From the NCBI RefSeq assembly GCF_002778285.1, contig NZ_NESM01000001.1, positions 266,529-330,528 on the forward strand: a stretch of DNA of 64,000 nt. The letters run 5' to 3'. The position numbers and the translations under genes are program-made. Positions within the stretch are counted from its first letter, which is position 1, and the number at the start of each line of letters is the position of its first letter. The DNA is from Limnohabitans sp. 15K (lineage in GTDB: Bacteria; Pseudomonadota; Gammaproteobacteria; Burkholderiales; Burkholderiaceae_C). The notes beneath the pieces were generated by a model. It worked only from the letters and a program-made list of their open reading frames with translations, ran no database searches and was not told the DNA's origin. Positions 58,027 through 64,000 of this stretch are shown in pieces.

Positions 58027-58259
58027 ACACCAGCATGTCGGATAACCAGAGCAAACCTTCGGCCGCGGGGGGGGCCTCCCACACAACACCCATCGAATCT
58101 GACGGTGCGCAAGTTGGTGGGAGCGAGCCCCAGCTCGCGAATGCAGGCGTGACCTGGATTTTTGTTTTGCTGGTTGCGGCGCTGGGCCTGACGTTCTGGC
58201 TCTATGCCAAGCCCGATCTGGTGATCATGTTGTCCGATCGGCTTTGGGCCTGTTTTTAG
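58023..58259 (+). CDS. Small single-helix membrane protein containing a REP-derived segment
   Basis: 78 residues: a low-complexity N-terminus, then one membrane helix VTWIFVLLVAALGLTFWLYA (about 43-62) and LWACF at the end. The part encoding residues 13-40 is made of two inverted REP-like hairpins (58058-58083, 58116-58141) that remain in frame, giving AAGGASHTT and GGSEPQLANAG. The start overlaps the MFS stop (ATGA) and the methyltransferase follows, so it may be translated in an operon. I do not recognise a family. A start at 58035 is also possible. Confidence 0.6.
   Translation: MNTSMSDNQSKPSAAGGASHTTPIESDGAQVGGSEPQLANAGVTWIFVLLVAALGLTFWLYAKPDLVIMLSDRLWACF
58058..58141. repeat. Inverted pair of REP-like hairpins (copies D1 and D2) inside a coding frame
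   Basis: D1 (58058-58083) is in reverse orientation, TTCG...GGGCCTCCCACA, with an imperfect stem GGCCGC / GGGGCC. D2 (58116-58141) is forward, GGTGGGAGCG..., with a perfect stem GCGAGC / GCTCGC around CCCA and a CGCGAA tail. The 32 bp between them gives a REPIN-like unit in the opposite arrangement to the pair at 13069-13144. It lies within the small membrane protein gene. Confidence 0.7.
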
Positions 58260-58276
58260 CATCACAAGGAAAAACC

Positions 58277-58846
58277 ATGCACGGCACCGAAAACCCTTCC
58301 TTGTGGGTCCAACGCTGGGCGCATTTGATAGCACCCCACAGCCGCGTGCTGGATGTGGCTTGTGGCGCAGGCCGACACATGCGGTTTTTGGGATCACTGG
58401 GGCACACCGCAATAGGCGTTGACCGCAACCCCGATGCGGTTTCACTGGCCCAAGCTTATGGACAAGTGAGCTGCGCCGACATTGAAAACGGCCCTTGGCC
58501 GTTCACGGGCAAAACCTTTGGCTGCGTGGTGGTGACGAATTACCTTTGGCGCGCACTGATGCCCGACATCGTGCAAAGCGTGGCACCCGGTGGCGTGCTG
58601 ATTTACGAAACCTTTGCTGCAGGCAACGAAACCGTCGGCAAACCGTCTCGCCCCGACTTTTTGCTGCAACCGGGCGAACTGCTGCGGGCCACCGAAGGCC
58701 TGCACACCGTGGCTTACGAAGAGGGCTTCGAGTCATCGCCAGACCGGTTTGTGCAGCGCATTGTGGCCATTCGGGCCAAGACTGCGGGCGAAGTGACACG
58801 CTGGCCCTTGAAAGCCAACGCTGACCCCGCACAACAGACCCCGTGA
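58277..58846 (+). CDS. Class I SAM-dependent methyltransferase (TehB-like)
   Basis: 189 residues from the ATG at 58277, with AAGGA 6 nt upstream. SAM-binding motif I is RVLDVACGAGRHMRFLGSLG (about 28-47), then GVDRNPDAVSLAQ (acidic end of beta-2) and CVVVTNYLWRALMPDIVQSV (motif IV). The sequence resembles tellurite-resistance TehB-type methyltransferases, but tellurite function cannot be claimed from sequence. It lies between the small membrane protein gene and dapA, all co-directional. Confidence 0.88.
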   Translation: MHGTENPSLWVQRWAHLIAPHSRVLDVACGAGRHMRFLGSLGHTAIGVDRNPDAVSLAQAYGQVSCADIENGPWPFTGKTFGCVVVTNYLWRALMPDIVQSVAPGGVLIYETFAAGNETVGKPSRPDFLLQPGELLRATEGLHTVAYEEGFESSPDRFVQRIVAIRAKTAGEVTRWPLKANADPAQQTP

Positions 58847-58932
58847 CATCGGGACACATTCCCACCCGCAGCAACACCTGAAAAGCGTTTGCAATCGTTA
58901 GAATGACCTCTTTCAGTTCAGAAACACCTGAC

Positions 58933-59829
58933 ATGACCACCGAATCTCGCCCTATCCAAGGTAGTATCCCTGCCCTGATCACCCCCATGCTCGAAGACGG
59001 CAAAGTGGACTACCCCACCTTGCGAAAACTGATCGATTGGCATGTGGCCGAAGGCACCGATGGGCTGGTGATCGTCGGCACCTCGGGCGAATCGCCCACC
59101 GTCAACGTGGACGAACACCGCGAAATCCTGCGTGTGTCGGTTGAACAAGCGGCCAAGCGCATCCCCATCATTGCCGGGTGCGGTGCCAACTCCACCGCAG
59201 AAGCCATTTCGCTGGCCAAATATGCCGAATCCATCGGTGCTGACGCCCAATTGCAAGTGGTGCCCTACTACAACAAGCCCACTCAAGAAGGCCTGTTCCA
59301 GCACTTCAAGGCCATCGCCGAGGCCACGCCCAAGCTGCCCGTGATTTTGTACAACGTGCCTGGCCGCACCGTGGCCGATCTTCAGCACGACACCGTGCTG
59401 CGCTTGGCCCAAGTGCCAGGGATCATCGGCATCAAGGAAGCCACCAGCAACATCGAGCGCGCCCAGTGGCTCATCCGCGATGTGCCCAAAGCGTTCGCCG
59501 TTTTCTCGGGCGATGACGCCACTGCAGTGGCCCTGATGCTTTGCGGTGGTGCGGGCAACATCAGCGTGACCGCCAACGTGGCCCCGCGCTTGATGCACGA
59601 GCTGTGCATGGCCGCCATTCGTGGCGACGTGAAAGAAGCCATGCGCATCCAGTTTTTGCTGTTGCCCGTGCACAAAAACCTGTTTGTCGAGGCCAACCCA
59701 ATTCCCGTGAAATGGGCCATGAACCGCATGGGTCTCAGCGGCCCCACTTTGCGCCTGCCCATGACCGAGCTGTCTGAGTCTCAGCGGCCCGTGGTTGAGG
59801 CAGCCCTCAAGGCCAGCGGTCTGATTTGA
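58933..59829 (+). CDS. dapA: 4-hydroxy-tetrahydrodipicolinate synthase
   Basis: 298 residues from the ATG at 58933 ([17 protein letters not shown]), matching the usual 292-300; an ATG 30 bp upstream is in frame but gives an atypical extension. Motifs: [35 protein letters not shown], the catalytic Tyr in [14 protein letters not shown] and the Schiff-base Lys in [13 protein letters not shown] (about 168). It condenses pyruvate with aspartate semialdehyde, the first step to diaminopimelate and lysine. The bamC gene follows after 20 bp, a conserved pairing. Confidence 0.97.
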   Translation: MTTESRPIQGSIPALITPMLEDGKVDYPTLRKLIDWHVAEGTDGLVIVGTSGESPTVNVDEHREILRVSVEQAAKRIPIIAGCGANSTAEAISLAKYAESIGADAQLQVVPYYNKPTQEGLFQHFKAIAEATPKLPVILYNVPGRTVADLQHDTVLRLAQVPGIIGIKEATSNIERAQWLIRDVPKAFAVFSGDDATAVALMLCGGAGNISVTANVAPRLMHELCMAAIRGDVKEAMRIQFLLLPVHKNLFVEANPIPVKWAMNRMGLSGPTLRLPMTELSESQRPVVEAALKASGLI

Positions 59830-59849
59830 TTTCCATTTAAGGATTGCTT

Positions 59850-60965
59850 GTGAAATTGTCCCATCGCACTTTGTCTCGCTCTGCGGCGCAACGCACGGCT
59901 TTCATTGCCACTTTGGCCATTTTGGTCAGCGGTTGCTCTGTGCTTGAAGAAAGCAAAATTGACTACAAAAGCGCATCCAAGGCCACCACACTGGAGGTTC
60001 CGCCCGACCTGAGCCAACTGCGCAAAGACTCGCGATACGCCATCGAAAGCAATTCGGCCACAGCATCCGGTTTTCAAAGTGCCAGCGCTCGCGTGACCGA
60101 CGCGGGGACAGCTGCCAACAGCTTGGGTGACGTGCGCATGGAACGCCAAGGCAACCAACGCTGGTTGGTGGTGGCACGCCCCGCTGACAAAGTGTGGGAA
60201 CCCCTGCGTGAATTTTGGACCAACAATGGTTTCGTCTTGATCACGGACGCACCCGATGTCGGCATCATGGAAACCGATTGGGCAGAGAACCGGGCCAAAA
60301 TTCCACAAGACATCATTCGCAAAACCCTGGGCAAAGTGCTGGATTCCTTGTATTCCTCTGGTGAGCGAGACAAGTTCAGAACACGCGTCGAGCGCAATGC
60401 GCAAGGCGGCGTTGAAATTTACATCACGCACCGCGGCATGGTCGAAAACTACGCCAACGCACAAAAAGACCAAACCATGTGGCAACCCCGTGCCAGTGAC
60501 GCAGAACTCGAGATCGAATTTTTGCGCCGCTTGATGGTGAAACTGGGTGTAACTCCAGAAGCTGCTAAAACGGCCACAGTGCTTGCCGCACCTGTTCAAG
60601 GGGCCATCGTGACCAACGTCGATGGTCAACCCACGATACAGATCAACGACAACTTGGACCGCGCTTGGCGGCGTACAGGTGTGGCGCTTGACCGCACCGG
60701 CTTCACGGTGGAAGACCGTGACCGCAGCAAAGGGGTTTATTTTGTTCGCTACGTGGCACCAGGAACCACCACGGCCAAAGAGCCGGGCTTTTTGAGTCGC
60801 CTGTTCAGCAGCAAAAAAGAAGAAGCGTCTTTGTCACGCTACAGGATCGCCTTGACCGAAAAGGGCAACGTCAGCGTGGTTCGAGTGCTGGATGCCAACG
60901 GTCAACCCGAAAATTCGGGCAATGCAGACCGCATTTTGAAACTGCTGGCCAACGAACTGCGCTGA
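59850..60965 (+). CDS. bamC: Outer-membrane assembly lipoprotein BamC (NlpB/DapX)
   Basis: 371 residues from the GTG at 59850 (AAGGA 6 nt before); an earlier TTG is also in frame. The signal peptide ends in a lipobox LAILVSGC, so it is a lipoprotein. Then KSASKATTLEVPPDLSQL, the unstructured BamD-binding segment of BamC, then two NlpB/DapX helix-grip domains (QRWLVVARPADKVWEPLREF; ALDRTGFTVEDRDRSKGVYF). It belongs to the Bam complex that inserts outer-membrane proteins. The dapA-bamC order is conserved in proteobacteria. A strong terminator follows. Confidence 0.95.
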   Translation: MKLSHRTLSRSAAQRTAFIATLAILVSGCSVLEESKIDYKSASKATTLEVPPDLSQLRKDSRYAIESNSATASGFQSASARVTDAGTAANSLGDVRMERQGNQRWLVVARPADKVWEPLREFWTNNGFVLITDAPDVGIMETDWAENRAKIPQDIIRKTLGKVLDSLYSSGERDKFRTRVERNAQGGVEIYITHRGMVENYANAQKDQTMWQPRASDAELEIEFLRRLMVKLGVTPEAAKTATVLAAPVQGAIVTNVDGQPTIQINDNLDRAWRRTGVALDRTGFTVEDRDRSKGVYFVRYVAPGTTTAKEPGFLSRLFSSKKEEASLSRYRIALTEKGNVSVVRVLDANGQPENSGNADRILKLLANELR

Positions 60966-60990
60966 ATGCTTCAAGGCCACTGACCCCATA

Positions 60991-61017
60991 AAAAAACCCC
61001 GCAATGCGGGGTTTTTT
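60991..61017. terminator. Bidirectional Rho-independent terminator
   Basis: AAAAAACCCCGC (60991-61002), loop AAT, GCGGGGTTTTTT (61006-61017): a perfect 12-bp stem with a T-run on both strands, shared by the convergent bamC and small lipoprotein genes. Confidence 0.92.
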
Positions 61018-61055
61018 GTTGCAGTCCCGGCACAAACCGGGAGAGCGGCGACCAA

Positions 61056-61244
61056 TTACTTGGCGGCAGATGCGTCAGCAGCAGGTGCGGAAGCTGGAGC
61101 AGCAGGAGCAGCAGATGCGTCAGCAGCTGGAGCTGGAGCAGCCACAGGAGCTGGAGCGGCAGGAGCAGCGGCTTCTTCTTTTTTGCCGCAAGCGGACAGA
61201 GCAGCAGCAGCGATGATGGCGGCCAAAACGAGGGACTTGTTCAT
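61056..61244 (-). CDS. Small Ala/Pro-rich lipoprotein
   Basis: 62 residues: signal peptide MNKSLVLAAIIAAAA, lipobox LSAC (about 17-20), then GKKEE and a tail of imperfect Ala-Pro-Ala-Asp-Ala-Ser repeats (residues 25-62) encoded by GCA-rich microsatellite-like DNA. It is similar in layout to the short periplasmic Ala/Pro lipoproteins common in Comamonadaceae, whose function is unknown; it may link or space envelope layers. AAGGAAAATC precedes the ATG. Its roughly 105-nt leader contains two palindromes. Confidence 0.82.
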   Translation of the reverse strand: MNKSLVLAAIIAAAALSACGKKEEAAAPAAPAPVAAPAPAADASAAPAAPASAPAADASAAK

Positions 61245-61271
61245 GATGATTTTCCTTGTAGGGGTTAAGAA

Positions 61272-61315
61272 ACAATTTCCGGAAATTGTCGAAGACTGAT
61301 TCAAGAAAACTTGAA
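61272..61315 (-). promoter_or_regulatory. Two palindromes in the leader of the small lipoprotein gene
   Basis: ACAATTTCC / GGAAATTGT (61272-61289) is a perfect 18-bp palindrome without spacer; TTCAAG / CTTGAA (61300-61315) has a 4-nt AAAA loop. Both lie between the likely promoter and the ATG at 61244. They may be operator sites or 5'-UTR hairpins setting mRNA stability or translation. Confidence 0.55.
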
Positions 61316-61356
61316 CCGAGACAAAAGCACTCGAGCTCTTCTGCACTCAGTTGGGC

Positions 61357-61362
61357 ATTATA
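61357..61362 (-). promoter_or_regulatory. Minus-strand -10 box of the small lipoprotein gene
   Basis: A perfect TATAAT on the minus strand (ATTATA on plus). The best -35 candidate, TTACCG (61382-61387), is 19 bp away, so the promoter may be weak or activator-dependent. Transcription would start near 61350, giving a leader of about 105 nt. Confidence 0.5.
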
Positions 61363-61437
61363 GCGTTTTCCCTAGTGCTTGCGGTAACGAACACGACAAA
61401 GCTGACACGAAACCTTCGAGACCCCGGATCAAAAGGG

Positions 61438-62565
61438 TCATTTTTCTAAGGGTTTCAACCAAGTGGACGCCATCCAATCCAGCAAAGCCTCAGACGCAGA
61501 TTCGCTCAATTTAGCGCAAGAAGACGCCGAAAGCGATCGGTTGTCTGCCAATTGACGCAACAACCGGGCATCGCCGCCCCCGACCCGGAAACTTTCGCCG
61601 TTGATAAAAACATGCCGATCGTCGTACATCATTTTGGTGCGTCGGTCCAATTGAACGCCTTCAGACAAATCCGGTTCTTTGTCGGCTATGTCAAACCAAA
61701 CATTGGCCTTGGGCTCGGTCAGGTATTCACCCAGCAAACTGTCCAGTAAATGCGGATTTTTAAGCGCTTTATCAAGCACTTGACGCGCAAAGTCACCCAA
61801 AGCCGGCGGAATGGCCGCCGAAGACGACACCGCCGCTTGCTTGGGGTCACGGTAGAGGGCATCGCCCACACCCTCAAAAGCCTCATCGGCCAAACCCAAC
61901 AAAAGTTCTCGCGCCAACTCACCTTCTTGTGGTGCCCTGAAACCAATGGACCAGGTCATGCACTCCCCCTCGGCCACGCCGTCGTGTGCGTATTTGGGGG
62001 GCAAATACAACATGTCGCCAGGGTTCAGCACGAACTCCTCTTCGGCTTCAAAGTTTTGCAAAATTTTGAGCGGCACGCCCGACTGCAGCGTCAAATCCTT
62101 GTTGCGACCAATGCGCCAACGGCGTTGGCCATGGGCCTGCAGCAAAAACACGTCATAGCTGTCAAAGTGCGGCCCCACACCGCCGCCATCGCTGGCGTAG
62201 CTGATCATCACATCGTCCAAGCGCGCATCGGGCACAAAACGAAACTGCTGCATCAGTGCGTGCACGCCGTCGTGGTGCAAATCGACGCCTTGCACTAGAA
62301 AAGTCCACTTTTTTTGGCTGAAGGGTGGCAAGCTCCGCTTAGGAAACGGGCCATGCTTCATCTTCCAGCCCCTGGGAGAATCCACGATCAAGCGCGACTC
62401 CACACCCTCTTGCCCCGCCAACGCCACCAATTCAGTGCGCCCGACACACGGTACAAAATTGGGGATGGCGTTGCGCACCAGCAAAGGCTTTTTCTGCCAA
62501 TGGCGCTTCATGAATTGGCTGGGCGTCAAGCCACCCAGCAGAGCCAAGGGTTGTTCTGTGTTCAT
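61438..62565 (-). CDS. roxA: Ribosomal protein uL16 arginine hydroxylase-like JmjC/cupin protein (RoxA/YcfD)
   Basis: 375 residues, the RoxA length. N-terminus QFMKRHWQKKPLLVRNAIPN, then the 2-oxoglutarate/Fe core: YASDGGGVGPHFDSYDVFLL with the HxD metal pair in PHFDSYD (about 134-136), RRWRIGRNKDL, and MLYLPPKYAHDGVAEGECMT with the distal His. The C-terminal winged-helix-like domain is present. The E. coli homologue hydroxylates an arginine on ribosomal protein uL16. The gene is monocistronic here and divergent from the SlyD-like gene. Confidence 0.93.
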   Translation of the reverse strand: MNTEQPLALLGGLTPSQFMKRHWQKKPLLVRNAIPNFVPCVGRTELVALAGQEGVESRLIVDSPRGWKMKHGPFPKRSLPPFSQKKWTFLVQGVDLHHDGVHALMQQFRFVPDARLDDVMISYASDGGGVGPHFDSYDVFLLQAHGQRRWRIGRNKDLTLQSGVPLKILQNFEAEEEFVLNPGDMLYLPPKYAHDGVAEGECMTWSIGFRAPQEGELARELLLGLADEAFEGVGDALYRDPKQAAVSSSAAIPPALGDFARQVLDKALKNPHLLDSLLGEYLTEPKANVWFDIADKEPDLSEGVQLDRRTKMMYDDRHVFINGESFRVGGGDARLLRQLADNRSLSASSCAKLSESASEALLDWMASTWLKPLEK

Positions 62566-62631
62566 CTCGGGTTCTCAAGTCTCGAAACCAAAGCGGCCAA
62601 AAAGTGGCCGCCAAACTGCGACAATTGTCGT

Positions 62632-63165
62632 ATGGAAATCAAGACACCTTCTGTGGTCGCACTGACCTGGACACTCAAAGACACGCTGGGCGAAGTTCTG
62701 GACACCCTGGACGAGCCCGTTGAATTTTTCATTGGCGGCCAAGACCTGCTGCCCAAGATCGAAGAAGCTCTTCAAGGCCACGAACGTGGCGCCAAGGTCG
62801 ACCTGCACTTGGAGCCCGAAGACGCCTTTGGCGACTTCGATGAAAACCTGCTGTTTCTGGAGCCACTGGCCCTGTTCCCAGAAGGGCTCGAGCCCGGCCT
62901 CACGATCGAAGGCACTGCTTTGCCAGCGGGTTGCAACCCGGATGCGCCGCGCAACGCCCTCTACACCGTGACCGAAATCTACCCCGAGCACGTTGTTCTA
63001 GACGCCAACCACCCGCTGTCGGGCATTGCACTGCGTTTGCACCTGAAAGTCGACTCGGTGCGCGAGCCGACAGAAGCCGAAGTGGGCAGCGGCAGCTGCG
63101 GCACCGGCTTCTTCAAAATTGAAGTCGGCGATGAAGGCCTAGCCAACGGCCCTACCCTGCACTGA
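62632..63165 (+). CDS. FKBP-type peptidyl-prolyl isomerase, SlyD-like
   Basis: 177 residues from the ATG at 62632. The FKBP/insert-in-flap layout is clear: VALTWTLKDTLGEVLDTLDE, FIGGQDLLPKIEEALQGHER, then the insert LHLEPEDAFGDFDENLLFLE and the closing ANHPLSGIALRLHLKVDSVR (NHPLAGxxL motif). It acts as a folding chaperone and prolyl isomerase. The Cys/His-rich metal-binding tail of E. coli SlyD is reduced to a short GSGSCGTGFF segment, so nickel storage is unlikely. It is divergent from roxA. Confidence 0.92.
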   Translation: MEIKTPSVVALTWTLKDTLGEVLDTLDEPVEFFIGGQDLLPKIEEALQGHERGAKVDLHLEPEDAFGDFDENLLFLEPLALFPEGLEPGLTIEGTALPAGCNPDAPRNALYTVTEIYPEHVVLDANHPLSGIALRLHLKVDSVREPTEAEVGSGSCGTGFFKIEVGDEGLANGPTLH

Positions 63166-63213
63166 GCGCACTGAGCGCACGGAGCCCGGCACAACCTCAC
63201 GCACAGCCCGAAC

Positions 63214-63684
63214 ATGAAAACCGCCATCGAAATAAAAGTCCTGGACGCCCGTTTGCACGAGTGGGGTCTGCCCAAATACCAAACCCAACTGGCTGCGGCC
63301 ATTGACCTGTTTGCCTGCATTGACCAGCCGCTTCAACTCCAGCCCCAAGAAGCCGCCGTGCTGATCCCTTCTGGCATCGCGCTGCACATGGACTCGCTGG
63401 ACTTTTGCGCTGTCATCCTGCCCCGCTCTGGCTTGGGCCACAAAAAAGGCTTGGTGCTGGGCAACAGCGTGGGCCTGATCGACGCCGACTACACCGCCCA
63501 ATGCTACATCAGCGTCTGGAACCGCAACCCCGCCAACAGCAATGCCGTCATCACCATCCAGCCCGGTGAGCGCATTGCCCAAATGATGTTCTTGCCCGTG
63601 GTGCGCCCCGAATTCAAAGTGGTGGACGAATTCAGCACCACCAGCCAACGCGGTGGTGGCGGGTTTGGCTCAACCGGCGTTTGA
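63214..63684 (+). CDS. dut: Deoxyuridine 5'-triphosphate nucleotidohydrolase
   Basis: 156 residues with the five dUTPase motifs: AAAIDLFACIDQP (1), LPRSGLGHKKGL (2), GNSVGLIDADYTAQCYISVW (3), PGERIAQMMFLPVV (4) and RGGGGFGSTGV (5, the mobile tail). It hydrolyses dUTP to dUMP, which feeds ThyA and limits uracil in DNA; it is a trimeric cytoplasmic enzyme. The 3' end overlaps the convergent small gene by 15 bp. Confidence 0.97.
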   Translation: MKTAIEIKVLDARLHEWGLPKYQTQLAAAIDLFACIDQPLQLQPQEAAVLIPSGIALHMDSLDFCAVILPRSGLGHKKGLVLGNSVGLIDADYTAQCYISVWNRNPANSNAVITIQPGERIAQMMFLPVVRPEFKVVDEFSTTSQRGGGGFGSTGV

Positions 63685-63912
63685 GCCCCCTCCATTACCT
63701 AGCCGCTCCAACAACTGCTGACCCGCATGGCGCTTGATTCGCTCTGAATAAAAATTGCTCGCCTTGCCGACCTGCACCCCCGAAAGTAACTCACGAACCT
63801 GGTGAACGCTGAGTGCATTCGCTTGTGCAATTTGCCAATCATCCAACTGCAAGCTCGTCATCAGCGCTTGCAGTTGGAGACCATCCGCAATCGACCAGTG
63901 TTCGTGGGTCAT
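63670..63912 (-). CDS. Small predicted helix-turn-helix protein
   Basis: 80 residues: DDWQIAQANALSVHQVRELL (about 24-43) has the shape of a Cro/RodZ-like helix-turn-helix, followed by SNFYSERIKRHAGQQLLERL. It has no further domain and no membrane segment. The stop overlaps the dut 3' end by 15 bp. Upstream by 21 bp is the end of another minus-strand gene, so it may be the last gene of an operon. I cannot name a family with certainty. Confidence 0.65.
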   Translation of the reverse strand: MTHEHWSIADGLQLQALMTSLQLDDWQIAQANALSVHQVRELLSGVQVGKASNFYSERIKRHAGQQLLERLGNGGGSNAG

Positions 63913-63933
63913 GGATGCATTCCATTCAACCCA

Positions 63934-64000
63934 TCAAAACTCATTCGTCAGCATCACGAGTTTTTCAGACACCACGCTGCCGCCTTGACGCAGCTGTATC
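63934..64000 (-). CDS. Partial open reading frame, C-terminal end only
   Basis: Only the last 22 codons and a TGA are inside the window, reading IQLRQGGSVVSEKLVMLTNE followed by F. The frame is open to the right edge. Position just upstream of the HTH gene and same strand support it being real, but nothing identifies it. Confidence 0.4.
   Translation of the reverse strand, partial: IQLRQGGSVVSEKLVMLTNEF

Noticed and set aside
61060-61200. GCA/GGAGCAGC-rich short repeats that look like a tandem array
   Set aside because: No regular repeat-spacer structure; it is the Ala/Pro-rich coding tail of the small lipoprotein, so not a CRISPR or satellite.
1-64000. Prophage, transposon, toxin-antitoxin or defence system
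   Set aside because: No integrase, transposase, phage structural gene, paired small toxin-antitoxin genes, restriction or CRISPR genes were recognisable anywhere in the window.

Overview
The window looks like chromosomal DNA of a betaproteobacterium in the Burkholderiales, most likely a freshwater Comamonadaceae (Limnohabitans/Rhodoferax/Polaromonas type). The reasons are the mixture of TRAP transporters, acyl-CoA and aromatic catabolic genes, a tandem glycine riboswitch, and the sequence character of the housekeeping genes (parE-parC, dapA-bamC, thyA-folA, comEC, aroC, dut). This placement is inferred from gene content and not from a marker phylogeny. I see no transposase, integrase, phage gene, CRISPR array, rRNA or tRNA.

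Region 1 (1-11.9 kb) looks accessory and by eye is less GC-rich than the rest. A run of minus-strand genes encodes a nitroreductase (cut by the window edge), a nitronate-monooxygenase-like flavoenzyme, an exported beta-propeller, an AMP-forming acyl-CoA ligase, two crotonases, a GST-like protein, a covalent-FAD-type oxidoreductase, a hydrolase of the phloretin/diacetylphloroglucinol C-C hydrolase (PhlG) family, and a TetR regulator. Divergent from it is a FadL-type outer-membrane channel whose good ATG is one base out of frame behind an A8 run. Together they suggest uptake, C-C cleavage, CoA activation and beta-oxidation-like breakdown of an unknown hydrophobic, perhaps acyl-aromatic, compound.

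Region 2 (12-21 kb) holds two carboxymuconolactone-decarboxylase-fold proteins, a second TetR divergent from a ferritin-like metal-dependent hydrolase, a thioesterase-SDR pair, ETF:ubiquinone oxidoreductase, and a TRAP transporter operon (DctP-Q-M) with a candidate operator. Region 3 (21-24.7 kb) is an amino-acid module: a gcvH with no gcvT or gcvP beside it, a tandem glycine riboswitch, a DadA-type dehydrogenase and a GNAT acetyltransferase. Both aptamers carry a core segment complementary to the dadA ribosome-binding region, which suggests translational control.

Region 4 (24.7-48 kb) is mixed: a B12-type radical SAM protein with an unusual cysteine spacing, a small exported/redox operon (SUMF1-like, DCC, histidine-phosphatase and DsbA-like proteins), PhoD, a YhgE/Pip membrane protein, an MFS-hydrolase pair behind aroC, metY with an alpha/beta hydrolase and a P450, BrkB, a D-2-hydroxyacid dehydrogenase, a parvulin, thyA-folA and exonuclease III. 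Region 5 (48-64 kb) is largely core: comEC, ridA, parC/parE, an MFS transporter, a methyltransferase, dapA-bamC, a small lipoprotein, roxA, slyD-like and dut.

Scattered through the window are five copies of a 26-bp REP-like hairpin, two of them forming inverted pairs (REPIN-like). One pair lies inside a small reading frame and one single copy sits directly before the P450 start codon.
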